From Nitrosomonas sp. (GTDB taxonomy: Bacteria; Pseudomonadota; Gammaproteobacteria; Burkholderiales; Nitrosomonadaceae): 64,000 nucleotides of DNA. A program made the translations under genes and the position numbers. The stretch is from the NCBI GenBank assembly GCA_021582655.1, contig CP091135.1:1544097-1608096 (forward strand), read 5' to 3'. Below the pieces are notes generated by a model, which did no database searches, was not told where the DNA came from, and worked only from the letters and a program-made list of their open reading frames with translations. Position 1 is the first letter of the stretch. The number at the start of each line of letters is the position of its first letter. Positions 48,150-59,791 of this stretch are shown here, piece after piece.

Positions 48150-48836
48150 TCAGGCCTTGTGATTTTTCTTTTGCTCGTCGATTCCCGCCAGCACTCCGCC
48201 GGCAATCTTGCTGACCAGATCGGCGGTCGCATGCGCCAGACTGGTGCCGGTTATCAGTTGCGCCTGCCCGACCGATGCAATCTGGTGCGCAAACGTAGCA
48301 AGCGTTTCCTTCAATTGAGAACCGACGACGGTACCATGATTCACCGCATGGCGGCTTAAGTCATGCAAAATGTCCGCCAGCAATCCTTGCGCCGTTGTCG
48401 CCGTTTTATGCAGCGTATCGAGAAACAGATTCTCCAAGCTTTCCAAATCGGCACGAGCACGCGCTAATTCGGTATCGGAAAATTTCTTTGCTTGGCCCGC
48501 AGCCTCTTCAAGCGCGAGCTTGGACGCTGCTGCAAAACTCGCCAATGCGGAATCCAATCCCGCAACCGCACCGGCGATTTGCACTCTGGCCGTTTGCGCC
48601 TGATCGTTGATATGCTGAAAACGCTGCTGTGCACCATCATGAATACCCTGCATCGTTGCAGCGATGATCCGTTGTATCGAGTCCGGATTGATGCGATCCG
48701 CATTGATGGCTTTCAGCGTCAGGCGATGCACCGTTTCTTGCACATGCGTACCGGTCGCTACCGCTTCGCGGATCTCATCCTCCAATGTTTTCAGGTCATG
48801 GTCACTTGCGAAATGATTTGTAGTTTCGTTTTGCAT
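48150..48836 (-). CDS. DUF6781-like helical protein
   Basis: 228 aa, almost wholly alpha-helical, rich in Ala, Gln and Thr, with no signal peptide or membrane segment. An N-terminal acidic stretch (TLEDEIREAVATGTHVQETV) is followed by repeated amphipathic helices (GAVAGLDSALASFAAASKLA, AHATADLVSKIAGGVLAGID). It resembles family DUF6781 and, loosely, phasin-like proteins. A role in coating granules or in a coiled-coil assembly is possible but unproven. Confidence 0.7.
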   Translation of the reverse strand: MQNETTNHFASDHDLKTLEDEIREAVATGTHVQETVHRLTLKAINADRINPDSIQRIIAATMQGIHDGAQQRFQHINDQAQTARVQIAGAVAGLDSALASFAAASKLALEEAAGQAKKFSDTELARARADLESLENLFLDTLHKTATTAQGLLADILHDLSRHAVNHGTVVGSQLKETLATFAHQIASVGQAQLITGTSLAHATADLVSKIAGGVLAGIDEQKKNHKA

Positions 48837-48860
48837 GATAAGGCGCCTTTCAGAAAATAG

Positions 48861-50357
<1,497 letters not shown>

Positions 50358-50394
50358 TTAACCGCACGCCCGATAGCCTATTACCATTTGAATT

Positions 50395-52992
50395 TCATGG
50401 ATGATTCAGAAAAAAGTTTCTCTGGACCAATTCTTCAAAGCTCTCGATCGGCAACGGTTTACCGAACAAATAACCCTGATAGGAATAACATCCTGATTCC
50501 AGAAGAAAATTAAGCTGCTCTTCCGTTTCCACACCTTCTGCAAGCACGCCGAGTTCAAGATTTCCGGCAAGCATGATGATGGCCTTGGCAATCGAGGCGT
50601 CGTTGGAGTCGGTCAGCACATCGCGCACGAACGACCGATCGATCTTCAATTGCTCCAGTGGTAAGCGCTTCAAATAAGACAACGAAGAAAAACCGACGCC
50701 GAAATCATCCAAAGAAAAACCTACGCCCGCACTTCTTAATGCGGACATTTTATCAATCACTTCATCGGCGTCGTGAATCAACGAACACTCCGTCAATTCC
50801 AATTTCAGCTGTCGGGGATTGATACCGATTTTTTTCACGATATCGAGCACCTGATCCACAAAATCATGCTGCCGAAATTGTTGCGGACTGATATTGACCG
50901 CGATGGTAAGATGCGAAAATCCGGGCTGATTATGCCATTTGGCCAGCTGATTGCAGGCGGTTTCGATAATCCAATGGGTCAACGGCAGCATTGCCCGGGT
51001 TTCTTCCGCCAAATGAATGAAATCACCGGGAAGCATCATCCCGTAATGCGGGTGCTGCCAACGCAGCAGAACTTCAGCGCCGATTGCTTGCAAATTATGG
51101 GTAACCTGAGCCTGGTAATACAGTATGAATTGGTTTGCTTCAATTCCTGCCAGAAAATCCTTTTCGAAGATGGATCGCTTTAATGCAACAGTTTCCATTT
51201 CAGGATCAAAGAAATGAAAGGTGTTGCGCCCCGCTTCTTTTGACCGATACATAGCCAAATCGGCCTGTTTCATCAAATTCTCGACAGGATACTGGTGATC
51301 ACTGAACAAAGTCACACCGATACTGGATGTGCAGCGAAACGAAGAATCATTCAGTTGATAGGATTGATTGAGTACTGAAATGATTTTCTTGCACACGGTT
51401 CCCGCTTGCGCTATCGCATCCTTCGCGTTGTCGCTCAGATTCATCAGCAGAACCACAAACTCATCACCGCCCAGCCGCGCCACAGTATCTTCCTTGCGCA
51501 CGCACATGGACAAACGCTGAGCCACTTGCTTTAACAGTAAATCCCCCATGTTATGGCCGAGCGTATCGTTCAGGGATTTAAAATTATCGAGATCGATAAA
51601 AAGCAAAGCATAGTGATTCTTAGTACGGTCGGCAGCATTTAAAACCTGTTTTAACCGCTCGGTTAAAAGAAATCGATTGGGCAAATCCGTCAATTGGTCA
51701 AAAAATGCCAATTTTCTGATTTTATCTTGCGCCTGCCGATATTCGGAAATATCCGATAGCATACCGATGTAGTGCGTAACGGCGCCGTCATTCGTTTTGA
51801 TCGCGGTGATATTAAGCCACTTGGAAAACAGCTCGCCATCCTTACCGCGATTCCAGATTTCCCCATACCAATGACCGGTACGTGCAATGGAACTCCACAT
51901 ATCACGATAAAATTCTTCGCTATGGCGACCGGAATAAAGAATATGCGGTGTTTTTCCTACAATTTCTTCGGCGGTATAACCGGTGATATCCGTAAATGCT
52001 TTATTGACGCTCAAGATGACACTGCCAGCATCGGTAATCATGACACCATCGTGCGATTCAAAGCAGATTGCCGCAATGCGCAATTCCTCTTCACTTTCTT
52101 TTCGTTCCACTTCACGAACTTGCAACTCTTCCTGCAATTCGAGCAAGCCATAGAGAACGCTGCTTTCCATTCCGGATTCGATCGGCGTTTTTGTGGTGAA
52201 GTCGCCTTTGCCGATTCTCTGAATCACCGTATGCACTTCCTGCGCCGAACCTCCTAACGTCATGAACAGCGTCCTTGAAAATCGCAAGATCATGAAAACC
52301 ACCCATAGGCTCGTTGCCATGAATAATATTCTGAATACTAAGACATGGTCATCCGCGGCAACAATGGCAGCCTGCGTACGCGCATCCATCAAATGGAAAA
52401 ATTCATCGATCGGCATCATGATTGCCGCTTTGGCTTGATGATAATTTTCGTCATGCAGCATTTGAATCGCTTTGGCGCGAGCGGATTCAATATCCGCCTC
52501 CTCCGCAGTTTCAATCAACCGCATCGCCCCAAATTCCAGTCTGGCCAGATTGTCGGATAATGTTTTGGATTCCTGCATCTTATCGAATTCCGAGTCCGTC
52601 AAACCCGACTGCCGCATCAATTCCAATAATGAAACCTTCCGACTATCCCCAGCCTGCGGTAACGGCATACCTGCAACCACGAAATCCCAATAGATAAAGC
52701 TGCCATGTACCGGCCTCGGCTTATCTCCATTACGGATATCCAATATTTCCTGAAAATATTCTTTAAACCGTAAATTGCCGGTTACCACATAGGTTCTCAC
52801 CATCCGGGTCAACTCATCCGAACTCTGGCGCAGCTCATTAGCTAAATTAAGAGCATCCAGACGCTGATCATACATACGTTTGACCTTCTCCTCGGAAGCA
52901 ACATACGCGTAAAAGGATGCCGTGAGTATCAAAAATATAACAATAGCCGGCCAAATTTTTTTAAATAAAAAGGAAGCTGATTTCATTTCCAT
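50395..52992 (-). CDS. Membrane PAS-GGDEF-EAL protein (c-di-GMP turnover)
   Basis: 865 aa from ATG 52992, with AAGAGA about 9 bases upstream; the frame extends to TTG 53016. Membrane segments lie at about 13-33 and 218-240, enclosing a periplasmic sensor of about 185 residues with a helical, four-helix-bundle look. A HAMP-like linker (240-290) and a PAS domain (about 305-425, FESHDGVMITDAGSVILSVN) follow. The diguanylate cyclase domain has ARLGGDEFVVLL, and the phosphodiesterase domain has EVLLRW and SLDDFGVGFSSLSYLKRLP, so both catalytic motifs are intact. It is likely to make or degrade c-di-GMP in response to a periplasmic signal. Confidence 0.94.
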   Translation of the reverse strand: MEMKSASFLFKKIWPAIVIFLILTASFYAYVASEEKVKRMYDQRLDALNLANELRQSSDELTRMVRTYVVTGNLRFKEYFQEILDIRNGDKPRPVHGSFIYWDFVVAGMPLPQAGDSRKVSLLELMRQSGLTDSEFDKMQESKTLSDNLARLEFGAMRLIETAEEADIESARAKAIQMLHDENYHQAKAAIMMPIDEFFHLMDARTQAAIVAADDHVLVFRILFMATSLWVVFMILRFSRTLFMTLGGSAQEVHTVIQRIGKGDFTTKTPIESGMESSVLYGLLELQEELQVREVERKESEEELRIAAICFESHDGVMITDAGSVILSVNKAFTDITGYTAEEIVGKTPHILYSGRHSEEFYRDMWSSIARTGHWYGEIWNRGKDGELFSKWLNITAIKTNDGAVTHYIGMLSDISEYRQAQDKIRKLAFFDQLTDLPNRFLLTERLKQVLNAADRTKNHYALLFIDLDNFKSLNDTLGHNMGDLLLKQVAQRLSMCVRKEDTVARLGGDEFVVLLMNLSDNAKDAIAQAGTVCKKIISVLNQSYQLNDSSFRCTSSIGVTLFSDHQYPVENLMKQADLAMYRSKEAGRNTFHFFDPEMETVALKRSIFEKDFLAGIEANQFILYYQAQVTHNLQAIGAEVLLRWQHPHYGMMLPGDFIHLAEETRAMLPLTHWIIETACNQLAKWHNQPGFSHLTIAVNISPQQFRQHDFVDQVLDIVKKIGINPRQLKLELTECSLIHDADEVIDKMSALRSAGVGFSLDDFGVGFSSLSYLKRLPLEQLKIDRSFVRDVLTDSNDASIAKAIIMLAGNLELGVLAEGVETEEQLNFLLESGCYSYQGYLFGKPLPIESFEELVQRNFFLNHP

Positions 52993-53729
52993 TATTTTAT
53001 ATCTCTTGAAGGACAAACAGCCGATTAAAAACCAAGATTATTCCTACCCAGCTAAGCTGTATCATGATGTGACTCATTTTGTTATCGATAGCAAGTCATT
53101 TCAGATTCAGTTGGTAAAATAGTATCGGCTATACAATTAACTCATTCATTATAAAATATAATACATCCATATCGACACGACATCTCGGGCTATTTCACCG
53201 AATAACCGCAGTCTTGCACAAGATATTTCCGGCCTCGGTTATGGCATTCCATAAGAATTGCAGTACTACCGACGGAAAAAGCAATATCACCTGCTTCCGG
53301 ATGCCGTGAACAGATCAACATCATCATCACCATCAGTCTACCGTAAGAATACAAGAAGAATAAAAAGAAAATATCATCAATCAATAGCGTATTTTCTTAA
53401 AACCAAGACATTAACAAGAGACAAAAACCGGCCACTCCGACCGGCTTATTTCAGTTTCCGATCAGACCTGAGACGAAGACGCGCCGCAGACAATCTAATA
53501 ATACGGCAAGGGAAAGTCGGTACCGTCAGGGTGGATTAGAAAATGAAATTCAATGACTGGGAAGACACTAAATAAGACAAGCTGTCCGGTTATTTGCCCG
53601 CGATGGTGGCATAAAACCAAAAGTAGAAACTAATACGTCAATTGAACAAGCTTTTATTTTAGCGTCACTTCTTCGGTAGTCGTACTGGGGTATTCGTGAT
53701 TATAAGTCCGCAACCATCTTGTTACACTT
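52993..53729. other. Long region without a recognised gene
   Basis: About 740 bases, AT-rich in its first half. The few open frames have no family resemblance and no good ribosome binding site. A weak direct repeat ACCGGC and CCGG hairpin near 53430-53450 might be a terminator. The region may hold remains of a lost gene. Confidence 0.4.
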
Positions 53730-53873
53730 AGGAAAACACTGATTAATTCGGCAGACGAGATGAAGTGCAAGGCATACGGAACACAGCGACCGAAGCCTAT
53801 CAACAAGATGCAGAGGAAGTGAGTTACTCTCGCAGTGAAGCGATTCCTGACGCAGTCAATGAACAGTGTTTCT
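53730..53873 (+). repeat. Dispersed MITE-like repeat, copy F
   Basis: About 144 bp. The left end is AGGAAAACACTGATTAATTC and the right end is GTCAATGAACAGTGTTTCT, its inverse. Interior blocks GACGAGATGAAGTGC, CGGAACACAGCGACCG and GCAGTGAAGCGATTCC match the other copies. It lies between the long empty region and thrC. Confidence 0.8.
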
Positions 53874-53896
53874 AGAAATAAAGCAAACACCGGCAA

Positions 53897-55315
53897 TCAT
53901 GCAGATCTCTTACACTCTGCATCAATATACGCCTTTATCGCCACCACATCCGCATCCTTGACCACAAAGCGCTGCGGCAAACTTTCCAGGTTCTCAAACC
54001 CCGCCGGACGTTGCGGTTCCCGTCCAATCGCTTCCTGGATGCTTTCGGCAAATTTGACGGGTAGTGCGGTTTCCAGGCAAATCAGCGGCACACCCGCTTC
54101 GCGGTGCACTTGCCCGACTTTGAGGCCATCGGCGGTATGGGTGTCGACCAGCACATGATAGTGTTGATAGACGTCGCGAATAGTGGCGATGCGCGCGGCG
54201 TGATTGCTGCTGCCGGAGGCGAAGCCGTAGGCTTGGATTTTGGCGAACAGCGGGGTTTGCGATAAATCGAAAGGCTTGCCTTGGTCGACTGCCGACCATA
54301 GTTCTTGCACTTGCTGCGCATTGCGTCCGGTCAGATCGAAAATAAAACTCTCGAAGTTGGAGGCTTTGGAGATGTCCATCGACGGGCTGCTGGTGTGCCG
54401 GGTTTCGCTGGTGGTACGCGGACGGTACCGGCCTGTGCGGAAGAATTCATCCAATACGTCGTTTTCGTTGGTTGCCAGGATCAGGCGCTTGATCGGTAAC
54501 CCCATCATGCGCGCGACATGTCCGGCGCAGATATTGCCGAAATTGCCGGACGGTACGGCGAACGACACTTGCTCATCGTTGGATTGGGTCGCAGCGAAAT
54601 AACCTTTGAAGTAATACACCACTTGCGCCACGATACGCGCCCAGTTGATTGAATTGACGGTGCCGATGCGGTGTGCTTGTTTGAACGCGTGATCGTTACT
54701 GACTGCTTTGACGATGTCCTGGCAATCGTCGAACACGCCGCGAATGGCGATGTTGAAAATGTTTTTGTCTTGCAGCGAAAACATTTGCGCGGTTTGGAAG
54801 CGGCTCATTTTGTCGAGCGGCGACAGCATGAAGACGCGGATGCCTTGCTTGCCGCGCATCGCGTATTCGGCGCTGGAACCGGTATCGCCCGAAGTCGCCC
54901 CTAGGATATTTAATGTATCGCCGGTCTTGGCAAGTTGGTATTGAAACAAATTGCCGAGCAATTGCATCGCGATGTCTTTGAACGCCAGCGTCGGACCGTT
55001 GGACAATCCTAAAATGTGCAACCCCGGTTCCAGTGTTTTCAGCGGTGTGATGTCCGGCGTGCCGAATACTTCAGCGGTATAGGTCTGATGGATGATGCTG
55101 CGCAAATCATCTGCCGGAATATCATCGATAAAACGCGACAGAATTTCGAACGCCAGCGCCGGATAGCTTAAATCCCGCCAGGCGGCCAATTCCACCGCGG
55201 TAATTTGGGGATACGCATCCGGAATCGCCAGGCCGCCGTCCGGGGACAAGCCGCTCAATAGGATTTCCGAGAAAGATTTAAGCGGCATGCCGCCGCGGGT
55301 AGAGATATAACGCAT
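53897..55315 (-). CDS. thrC: Threonine synthase
   Basis: 472 aa from ATG 55315 (product begins MRYISTRGGMPLKSFSEIL); the frame extends to 55399 but the added residues do not belong to the family. It converts O-phosphohomoserine to threonine with PLP. The PLP lysine is in PTLAFKDIAMQLLG, and LGATSGDTGSSAEYA is the phosphate-binding stretch. It follows hom with an 85-base gap and shares its strand. Confidence 0.97.
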   Translation of the reverse strand: MRYISTRGGMPLKSFSEILLSGLSPDGGLAIPDAYPQITAVELAAWRDLSYPALAFEILSRFIDDIPADDLRSIIHQTYTAEVFGTPDITPLKTLEPGLHILGLSNGPTLAFKDIAMQLLGNLFQYQLAKTGDTLNILGATSGDTGSSAEYAMRGKQGIRVFMLSPLDKMSRFQTAQMFSLQDKNIFNIAIRGVFDDCQDIVKAVSNDHAFKQAHRIGTVNSINWARIVAQVVYYFKGYFAATQSNDEQVSFAVPSGNFGNICAGHVARMMGLPIKRLILATNENDVLDEFFRTGRYRPRTTSETRHTSSPSMDISKASNFESFIFDLTGRNAQQVQELWSAVDQGKPFDLSQTPLFAKIQAYGFASGSSNHAARIATIRDVYQHYHVLVDTHTADGLKVGQVHREAGVPLICLETALPVKFAESIQEAIGREPQRPAGFENLESLPQRFVVKDADVVAIKAYIDAECKRSA

Positions 55316-55400
55316 AGTCGGTTTCAATAGGTCGTATAACAGCGAAAGGCCTGGAGCGCGGCATACACCCGCAATGCAGCGGGCTTCATCCGCATCCACG

Positions 55401-56714
55401 TCAGTTATTCAATTCCTCGATCCGCAGGCGAAACACCTTACCGGTTACCACCGGCAAGGTTTCGATGCGCGCAATCGCCGCATTGATATTTTTCTCCACC
55501 GTCAGATGGGTCAGCATGATAACACTGACCTGATCTGATTCGTCGCCGGCTTCTTTTTGTAGCAAAGCACTGATGGAAATTTTTTGTTCCGCGACAATAC
55601 GGGTGATTTCCGCCATCACGCCGGGTTTGTCAATCACTTGCATACGCAGATAATACGACGTTTCGACATCTTCCATCGGAATCACCGGGGTATCGGACAA
55701 TAAATCCGGTTGGAACGACAACGGCGGCACGCGATGCATCGGATCGGCGGTATGCAGACGGGTGACATCGACCAGATCGGCAATCACCGAACTGGCGGTC
55801 GGTTCGGCACCGGCGCCGGCGCCGTAATAGAGCGTCGCGCCGACGGCGTCACCTTTGACCACAATCGCATTCATCACGCCTTCGACGTTGGCGATCAAAC
55901 GTTTCATCGGAATCAAAGTCGGATGCACGCGCAATTCGATACCTTTCTCAACCCGCTTGGTAATGCCGAGCAGTTTGATACGGTAACCCAATTCCTCGGC
56001 ATAGCGGATATCCTCGCCGGTGAGTTTGGTAATACCTTCGATATATACTTTATTGAACTGCACCGGAATACCAAACGCAATGGCCGACATCAAGGTGATT
56101 TTATGCGCCGCATCGATACCTTCGATATCGTAAGTTGGATCAGCTTCGGCATAGCCGAGCTTTTGCGCCTGTGCCAGTACCTGATCGAACGACAGGCCTT
56201 TGTCGCGCATTTGCGATAAAATGAAGTTCGAGGTGCCGTTGATGATACCGGCGATCCAGGTGATCCGGTTCGCCGTCAATCCTTCGCGCAGCGCTTTGAT
56301 GATCGGGATACCGCCAGCGACAGCCGCTTCGAACGCCACGATCACGCCTTTCGCACGCGCAGCGGCGAAAATCTCGGTGCCGTGATTGGCCAGCAGCGCC
56401 TTATTCGCGGTCACCACATGCTTGCCATTGGTAATCGCCTCGAGAATCAATTCCTTGGCGATAGTCTGGCCGCCGATCAGCTCCACCACAATGTCGATAT
56501 CGGGATTCCGGGTCACTTCATGGCCGTCGGCGGTCACGATGACACCGTCATCGGCCAAGCTGCGCGCCCTTTCCAGATTGGTATCGGCAATCATCTTAAC
56601 GACAATTTCACGACCCGCACGGCGCGCAATCTCTTCACGGTTACGTTTCAAAACAGTGCAAGTGCCGCCGCCGACGGTACCGATGCCTAATAAGCCAATA
56701 TGAATGGGGTTCAT
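55401..56714 (-). CDS. hom: Homoserine dehydrogenase
   Basis: 437 aa from ATG 56714 (MNPIHIGLLGIGTVGGGT); the frame extends to 56765. The N-terminal NAD(P)-binding domain is GLLGIGTVGGGT, the catalytic domain holds GIINGTSNFILSQM and YAEADPTYDIEGIDAAHK, and a C-terminal ACT domain (YYLRMQVIDKPGVMAEITRI) likely senses threonine. It reduces aspartate semialdehyde to homoserine. It is followed by thrC. Confidence 0.98.
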   Translation of the reverse strand: MNPIHIGLLGIGTVGGGTCTVLKRNREEIARRAGREIVVKMIADTNLERARSLADDGVIVTADGHEVTRNPDIDIVVELIGGQTIAKELILEAITNGKHVVTANKALLANHGTEIFAAARAKGVIVAFEAAVAGGIPIIKALREGLTANRITWIAGIINGTSNFILSQMRDKGLSFDQVLAQAQKLGYAEADPTYDIEGIDAAHKITLMSAIAFGIPVQFNKVYIEGITKLTGEDIRYAEELGYRIKLLGITKRVEKGIELRVHPTLIPMKRLIANVEGVMNAIVVKGDAVGATLYYGAGAGAEPTASSVIADLVDVTRLHTADPMHRVPPLSFQPDLLSDTPVIPMEDVETSYYLRMQVIDKPGVMAEITRIVAEQKISISALLQKEAGDESDQVSVIMLTHLTVEKNINAAIARIETLPVVTGKVFRLRIEELNN

Positions 56715-57132
56715 AAATTCAAGAATAAAAACAGGTGATAGAATGCTGCGATTATATACGAGCAACAGAACGAGGAATACGTAGTTAGCAAGCCACCGGG
56801 AAACTCTTTGCGCCTGCTGGTACGAATATTGCCGCTACTGTTTCCCGAAACACGAATACCTATCGGAATTTTTCGATCCGTAGGATCCGCAGGTAATTCT
56901 GCAGCAAGATACTGATTTTACAAACTGATAACCCCGACATTTCCGGTTGGCCGCACGGATCATTCAAGCGCATTCATTTACCAAGCCGCTCTCGAAGTTG
57001 CTTTATTTCTGATGAAAATTCAGATCGCCTGTCCCATATACTGCCGATTATTTATCGATAGTTAATTCGGCAAGCAATCAATCCATACACCGAAAACACA
57101 AAGCAGCATACGAATGCAGGCGCTACAGGACA
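56715..57132. other. Intergenic region with no recognised feature
   Basis: About 420 bases between alaA and hom, both on the minus strand, so hom probably has its own promoter here. CGGGAAAC and GTTTCCCG form an 8-bp inverted pair about 40 bases apart; this is too short to call. Confidence 0.4.
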
Positions 57133-58362
57133 TCAGTTGGTACCGCAGCGCTTCCGGTAACGCTGCAGAAAATGCGCGATGCGACCGATCGCTTCGGTCA
57201 GGTCATCAGCATTCGGCAGGAACACCACACGAAAATGATCCGGATTCATCCAGTTGAAGCCGGTACCTTGCACCAGCAGCACTTTCTCCTCGAGTAGCAA
57301 ATCGAGCACGAATTGCTGATCATCCTCAATGGGATAAATTTCCGGATCCAAGCACGGAAACAAATATAACGCCGATTGCGGCTTGAAACAGGTGACGCCC
57401 GGAATATCGGTAAGCAGTTTCCACGCCACATCGCGTTGCCGCATCAGCCGTCCGGTGGGCATGGTCAGATCGTAAATACTTTGATAACCACCCAGCGCGG
57501 TTTGAATACCGAATTGGGACGGCACGTTGGCGCATAGTCGCATCGAAGCCAGCATATTCAAACCGGCGATGTAATCACGCGCATGGTTTTTCTCACCGGA
57601 CACCACCGCCCAACCGGAACGAAAACCCGCCGCCCGGTAATTCTTGGATAAACCGTTGAAAGTCACGAACAGCACATCATCGGCCAACGAAGCGATCGAA
57701 GTATGCGAAACCTGATCGTACAGGATTTTGTCGTAAATTTCGTCGGCATAAACGATCAATTGATGCTGCCGCGCGATTTCAATGATTTCCAGCAGCAGCT
57801 CTTTCGAATACAGTGCACCGGTCGGATTATTCGGATTGATGATGACGATCGCGCGCGTTCTCGGAGTGATTTTGGCGCGAATATCGTCCAAGTCCGGCGA
57901 CCATCCGCTCGCTTCGTCACACACATAATGCCGCGCCACGCCGCCGGAAAGCACTACTGCCGCCGTCCACAGCGGATAATCGGGCATCGGTATCAATACC
58001 TCGTCGCCGTTATCGAGCAGTGCTTGCATTGTCAGGACGACCAATTCGGATACGCCGTTACCGATGAAAATGTCGTCTAACTGCACGTTCTTGATCTGTT
58101 TTTCCTGAGTATAGTGCATGATCGCCTTACGTGCCGCGAACAACCCTTTGGAATCGCAATAACCGGAAGCTGCCGACAGATTGCGGATCACATCTTGCAG
58201 AATTTCTTCCGGTACATCGAAACCGAACGTCGCCGGGTTACCGATGTTCAATTTGATGATGTGATGCCCCTCGTCTTCCATTTGCCGGGCACGCTCGAGC
58301 ACCGGCCCGCGAATATCGTAGCAAACATTGACCAACTTATTGGATTTTAAAATAGGACGCAT
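57133..58362 (-). CDS. alaA: Alanine-synthesising aminotransferase AlaA-like
   Basis: 409 aa class I aminotransferase. It begins MRPILKSNKLVNVCYDIRGP and has the PLP lysine in NGLSKNYRAAGFRSGW, with INPNNPTGALYSKELL and VYADEIYDKILYD. It resembles AlaA (YfbQ), which forms alanine from pyruvate and glutamate. alaA ahead of hom and thrC is common in betaproteobacteria. Confidence 0.94.
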   Translation of the reverse strand: MRPILKSNKLVNVCYDIRGPVLERARQMEDEGHHIIKLNIGNPATFGFDVPEEILQDVIRNLSAASGYCDSKGLFAARKAIMHYTQEKQIKNVQLDDIFIGNGVSELVVLTMQALLDNGDEVLIPMPDYPLWTAAVVLSGGVARHYVCDEASGWSPDLDDIRAKITPRTRAIVIINPNNPTGALYSKELLLEIIEIARQHQLIVYADEIYDKILYDQVSHTSIASLADDVLFVTFNGLSKNYRAAGFRSGWAVVSGEKNHARDYIAGLNMLASMRLCANVPSQFGIQTALGGYQSIYDLTMPTGRLMRQRDVAWKLLTDIPGVTCFKPQSALYLFPCLDPEIYPIEDDQQFVLDLLLEEKVLLVQGTGFNWMNPDHFRVVFLPNADDLTEAIGRIAHFLQRYRKRCGTN

Positions 58363-58455
58363 GGGAAAGCCGGCGATGTGCGATGTTGGAAAAATTCGAA
58401 TCAGAAAAATTGAATAAGCTGCAAATTATATTACGATTCCTTGTCATGCATCCAT

Positions 58456-58842
58456 TCAATCGGCACAGCTGTTGACTGCCACCGCATGAAACATCGATTG
58501 GGCCGGAAATTCAAACCATTCTCGATTTTCATCATGCAATGCGCCGATCACGGCCTGGACCGCGTCTTTGTCGGGGTATAGCAGAATGGTAACCGGCCGC
58601 GCGCGGTTGGCGGTGCAATCCAATTGATACAAAATCTTGGTTGCACGGTGTCCACCGGTTTGCAATTGATCGTAGCTTGAAAGCAGCCAGACTTTTCGCA
58701 GCATACCTTGCTTCTGTATCGCATCCGGGTCGAAAAAATGCGCCTCGCCCGGCTTCGACGCTGCGTCGATCTTTGTCCACCCGGCTTGCACCGGCATTAC
58801 CACCGTGAGTAAAATAAAAAGAATCAGAAACTTTATCAGCAT
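58456..58842 (-). CDS. Surface-adhesin-E-like secreted protein
   Basis: 128 aa from ATG 58842, whose product starts with a clear signal peptide (MLIKFLILFILLTVVMPVQA); the frame extends to 58929. The mature part GWTKIDAAS, HFFDPDAIQKQG and LRKVWLLSSYDQ fits a family annotated as surface-adhesin E. The protein ends with a Cys (NSCAD) that may pair with the Cys in LDCTANRA. Function uncertain; the family name comes from one Haemophilus protein. Confidence 0.8.
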   Translation of the reverse strand: MLIKFLILFILLTVVMPVQAGWTKIDAASKPGEAHFFDPDAIQKQGMLRKVWLLSSYDQLQTGGHRATKILYQLDCTANRARPVTILLYPDKDAVQAVIGALHDENREWFEFPAQSMFHAVAVNSCAD

Positions 58843-59143
58843 AAATTGCAGTTCTTTTTTTGCATTGGGATCGCCAAACCGCCGGTCATTCACGCCGGCA
58901 ATCACATTTCCGCAACAAAGCGCCGGCAACGTCTTATTTTGCCATCAAACAGTTTCAACTGCTGAAGTTTTCAACTATTCTTAGCAGCTATCCGGTTCGT
59001 TAACGTTATGGCCCCGCTGGCATGCAATGGTTTCAATAATACGACCATCGCAGCGGATCCGGGTCTATCGGGAATCCCCATCAATGTGATTTGTACTGAC
59101 AGTCCGCAGTCTTATGAGCAGCTTAAATCTGGAGTTAAATATA

Positions 59144-59791
59144 ATGGAATACTTGAATCAAGCCTGGATGATGTTAAAACTTGGCGGGATCATTATCGTG
59201 CCTTTGATTTTGCTTGGCATTATCGCATTGGCGATCATGCTCGAAAAAGCATTTATCTATTGGCGTTATGCACGGCTTTCCAGCGATCTGCTGAATCTTG
59301 TGGAGACTTACGGCTTCAAATGGAACGATTTGGAAAAAATACTCTCCGGGCTGGATCGCCGTCATTATTACAAACGTTTTTTTGAAGTAGTCATCGCTCA
59401 CCGCCGCCAGCCGGCTTGGTGGACGGAATCCCGTGCCGCGGATGAAGCGCAAATCATCGAAGAAGCGTTGACGCGGCGGCTATGGATGCTGGAAACCATC
59501 GTCACCGCCGCACCGTTACTGGGATTAGTCGGTACCGTGATCGGTATGATGAGTGCATTCCAAGTCATCGGCAGTGAAGGCTTGGTCAATCCCACAGCGG
59601 TTACCGGCGGTGTCGCGGAAGCGTTGATCGCAACCGTCGTGGGACTTGCCATTGCATTGATCGCATTGTTCGGATTCAATTTCTTTTCCCGTTTACAGTC
59701 GCTGACAATGGACGAAATGGAACGCCTGGGTACGCGATTGATCGATAACATCCGGCTGGACCAACAGGAAGAAACCGATGAAACTGCGTAA
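59144..59791 (+). CDS. exbB: ExbB/TolQ/MotA-family proton channel protein
   Basis: 215 aa from ATG 59144, with GGAG at 59131-59134; the frame extends upstream. Three membrane segments lie at about 10-33, 120-145 and 160-182. The family pattern AAPLLGLVGTVIGMMSAFQ and GGVAEALIATVVGLAIALIA is clear. With ExbD it would turn the proton gradient into mechanical force for TonB. It overlaps exbD by 14 bases. Confidence 0.94.
   Translation: MEYLNQAWMMLKLGGIIIVPLILLGIIALAIMLEKAFIYWRYARLSSDLLNLVETYGFKWNDLEKILSGLDRRHYYKRFFEVVIAHRRQPAWWTESRAADEAQIIEEALTRRLWMLETIVTAAPLLGLVGTVIGMMSAFQVIGSEGLVNPTAVTGGVAEALIATVVGLAIALIALFGFNFFSRLQSLTMDEMERLGTRLIDNIRLDQQEETDETA

Noticed and set aside
53258-53539. A 93-codon frame in the empty region
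   Set aside because: Composition is dominated by basic and polar residues from AT-rich sequence, with no motif, start signal or known relative.
56800-56860. Inverted pair CGGGAAAC / GTTTCCCG in the alaA-hom gap as a possible repeat fragment
   Set aside because: Only 8 bases each and not followed by the other family blocks; could be chance.
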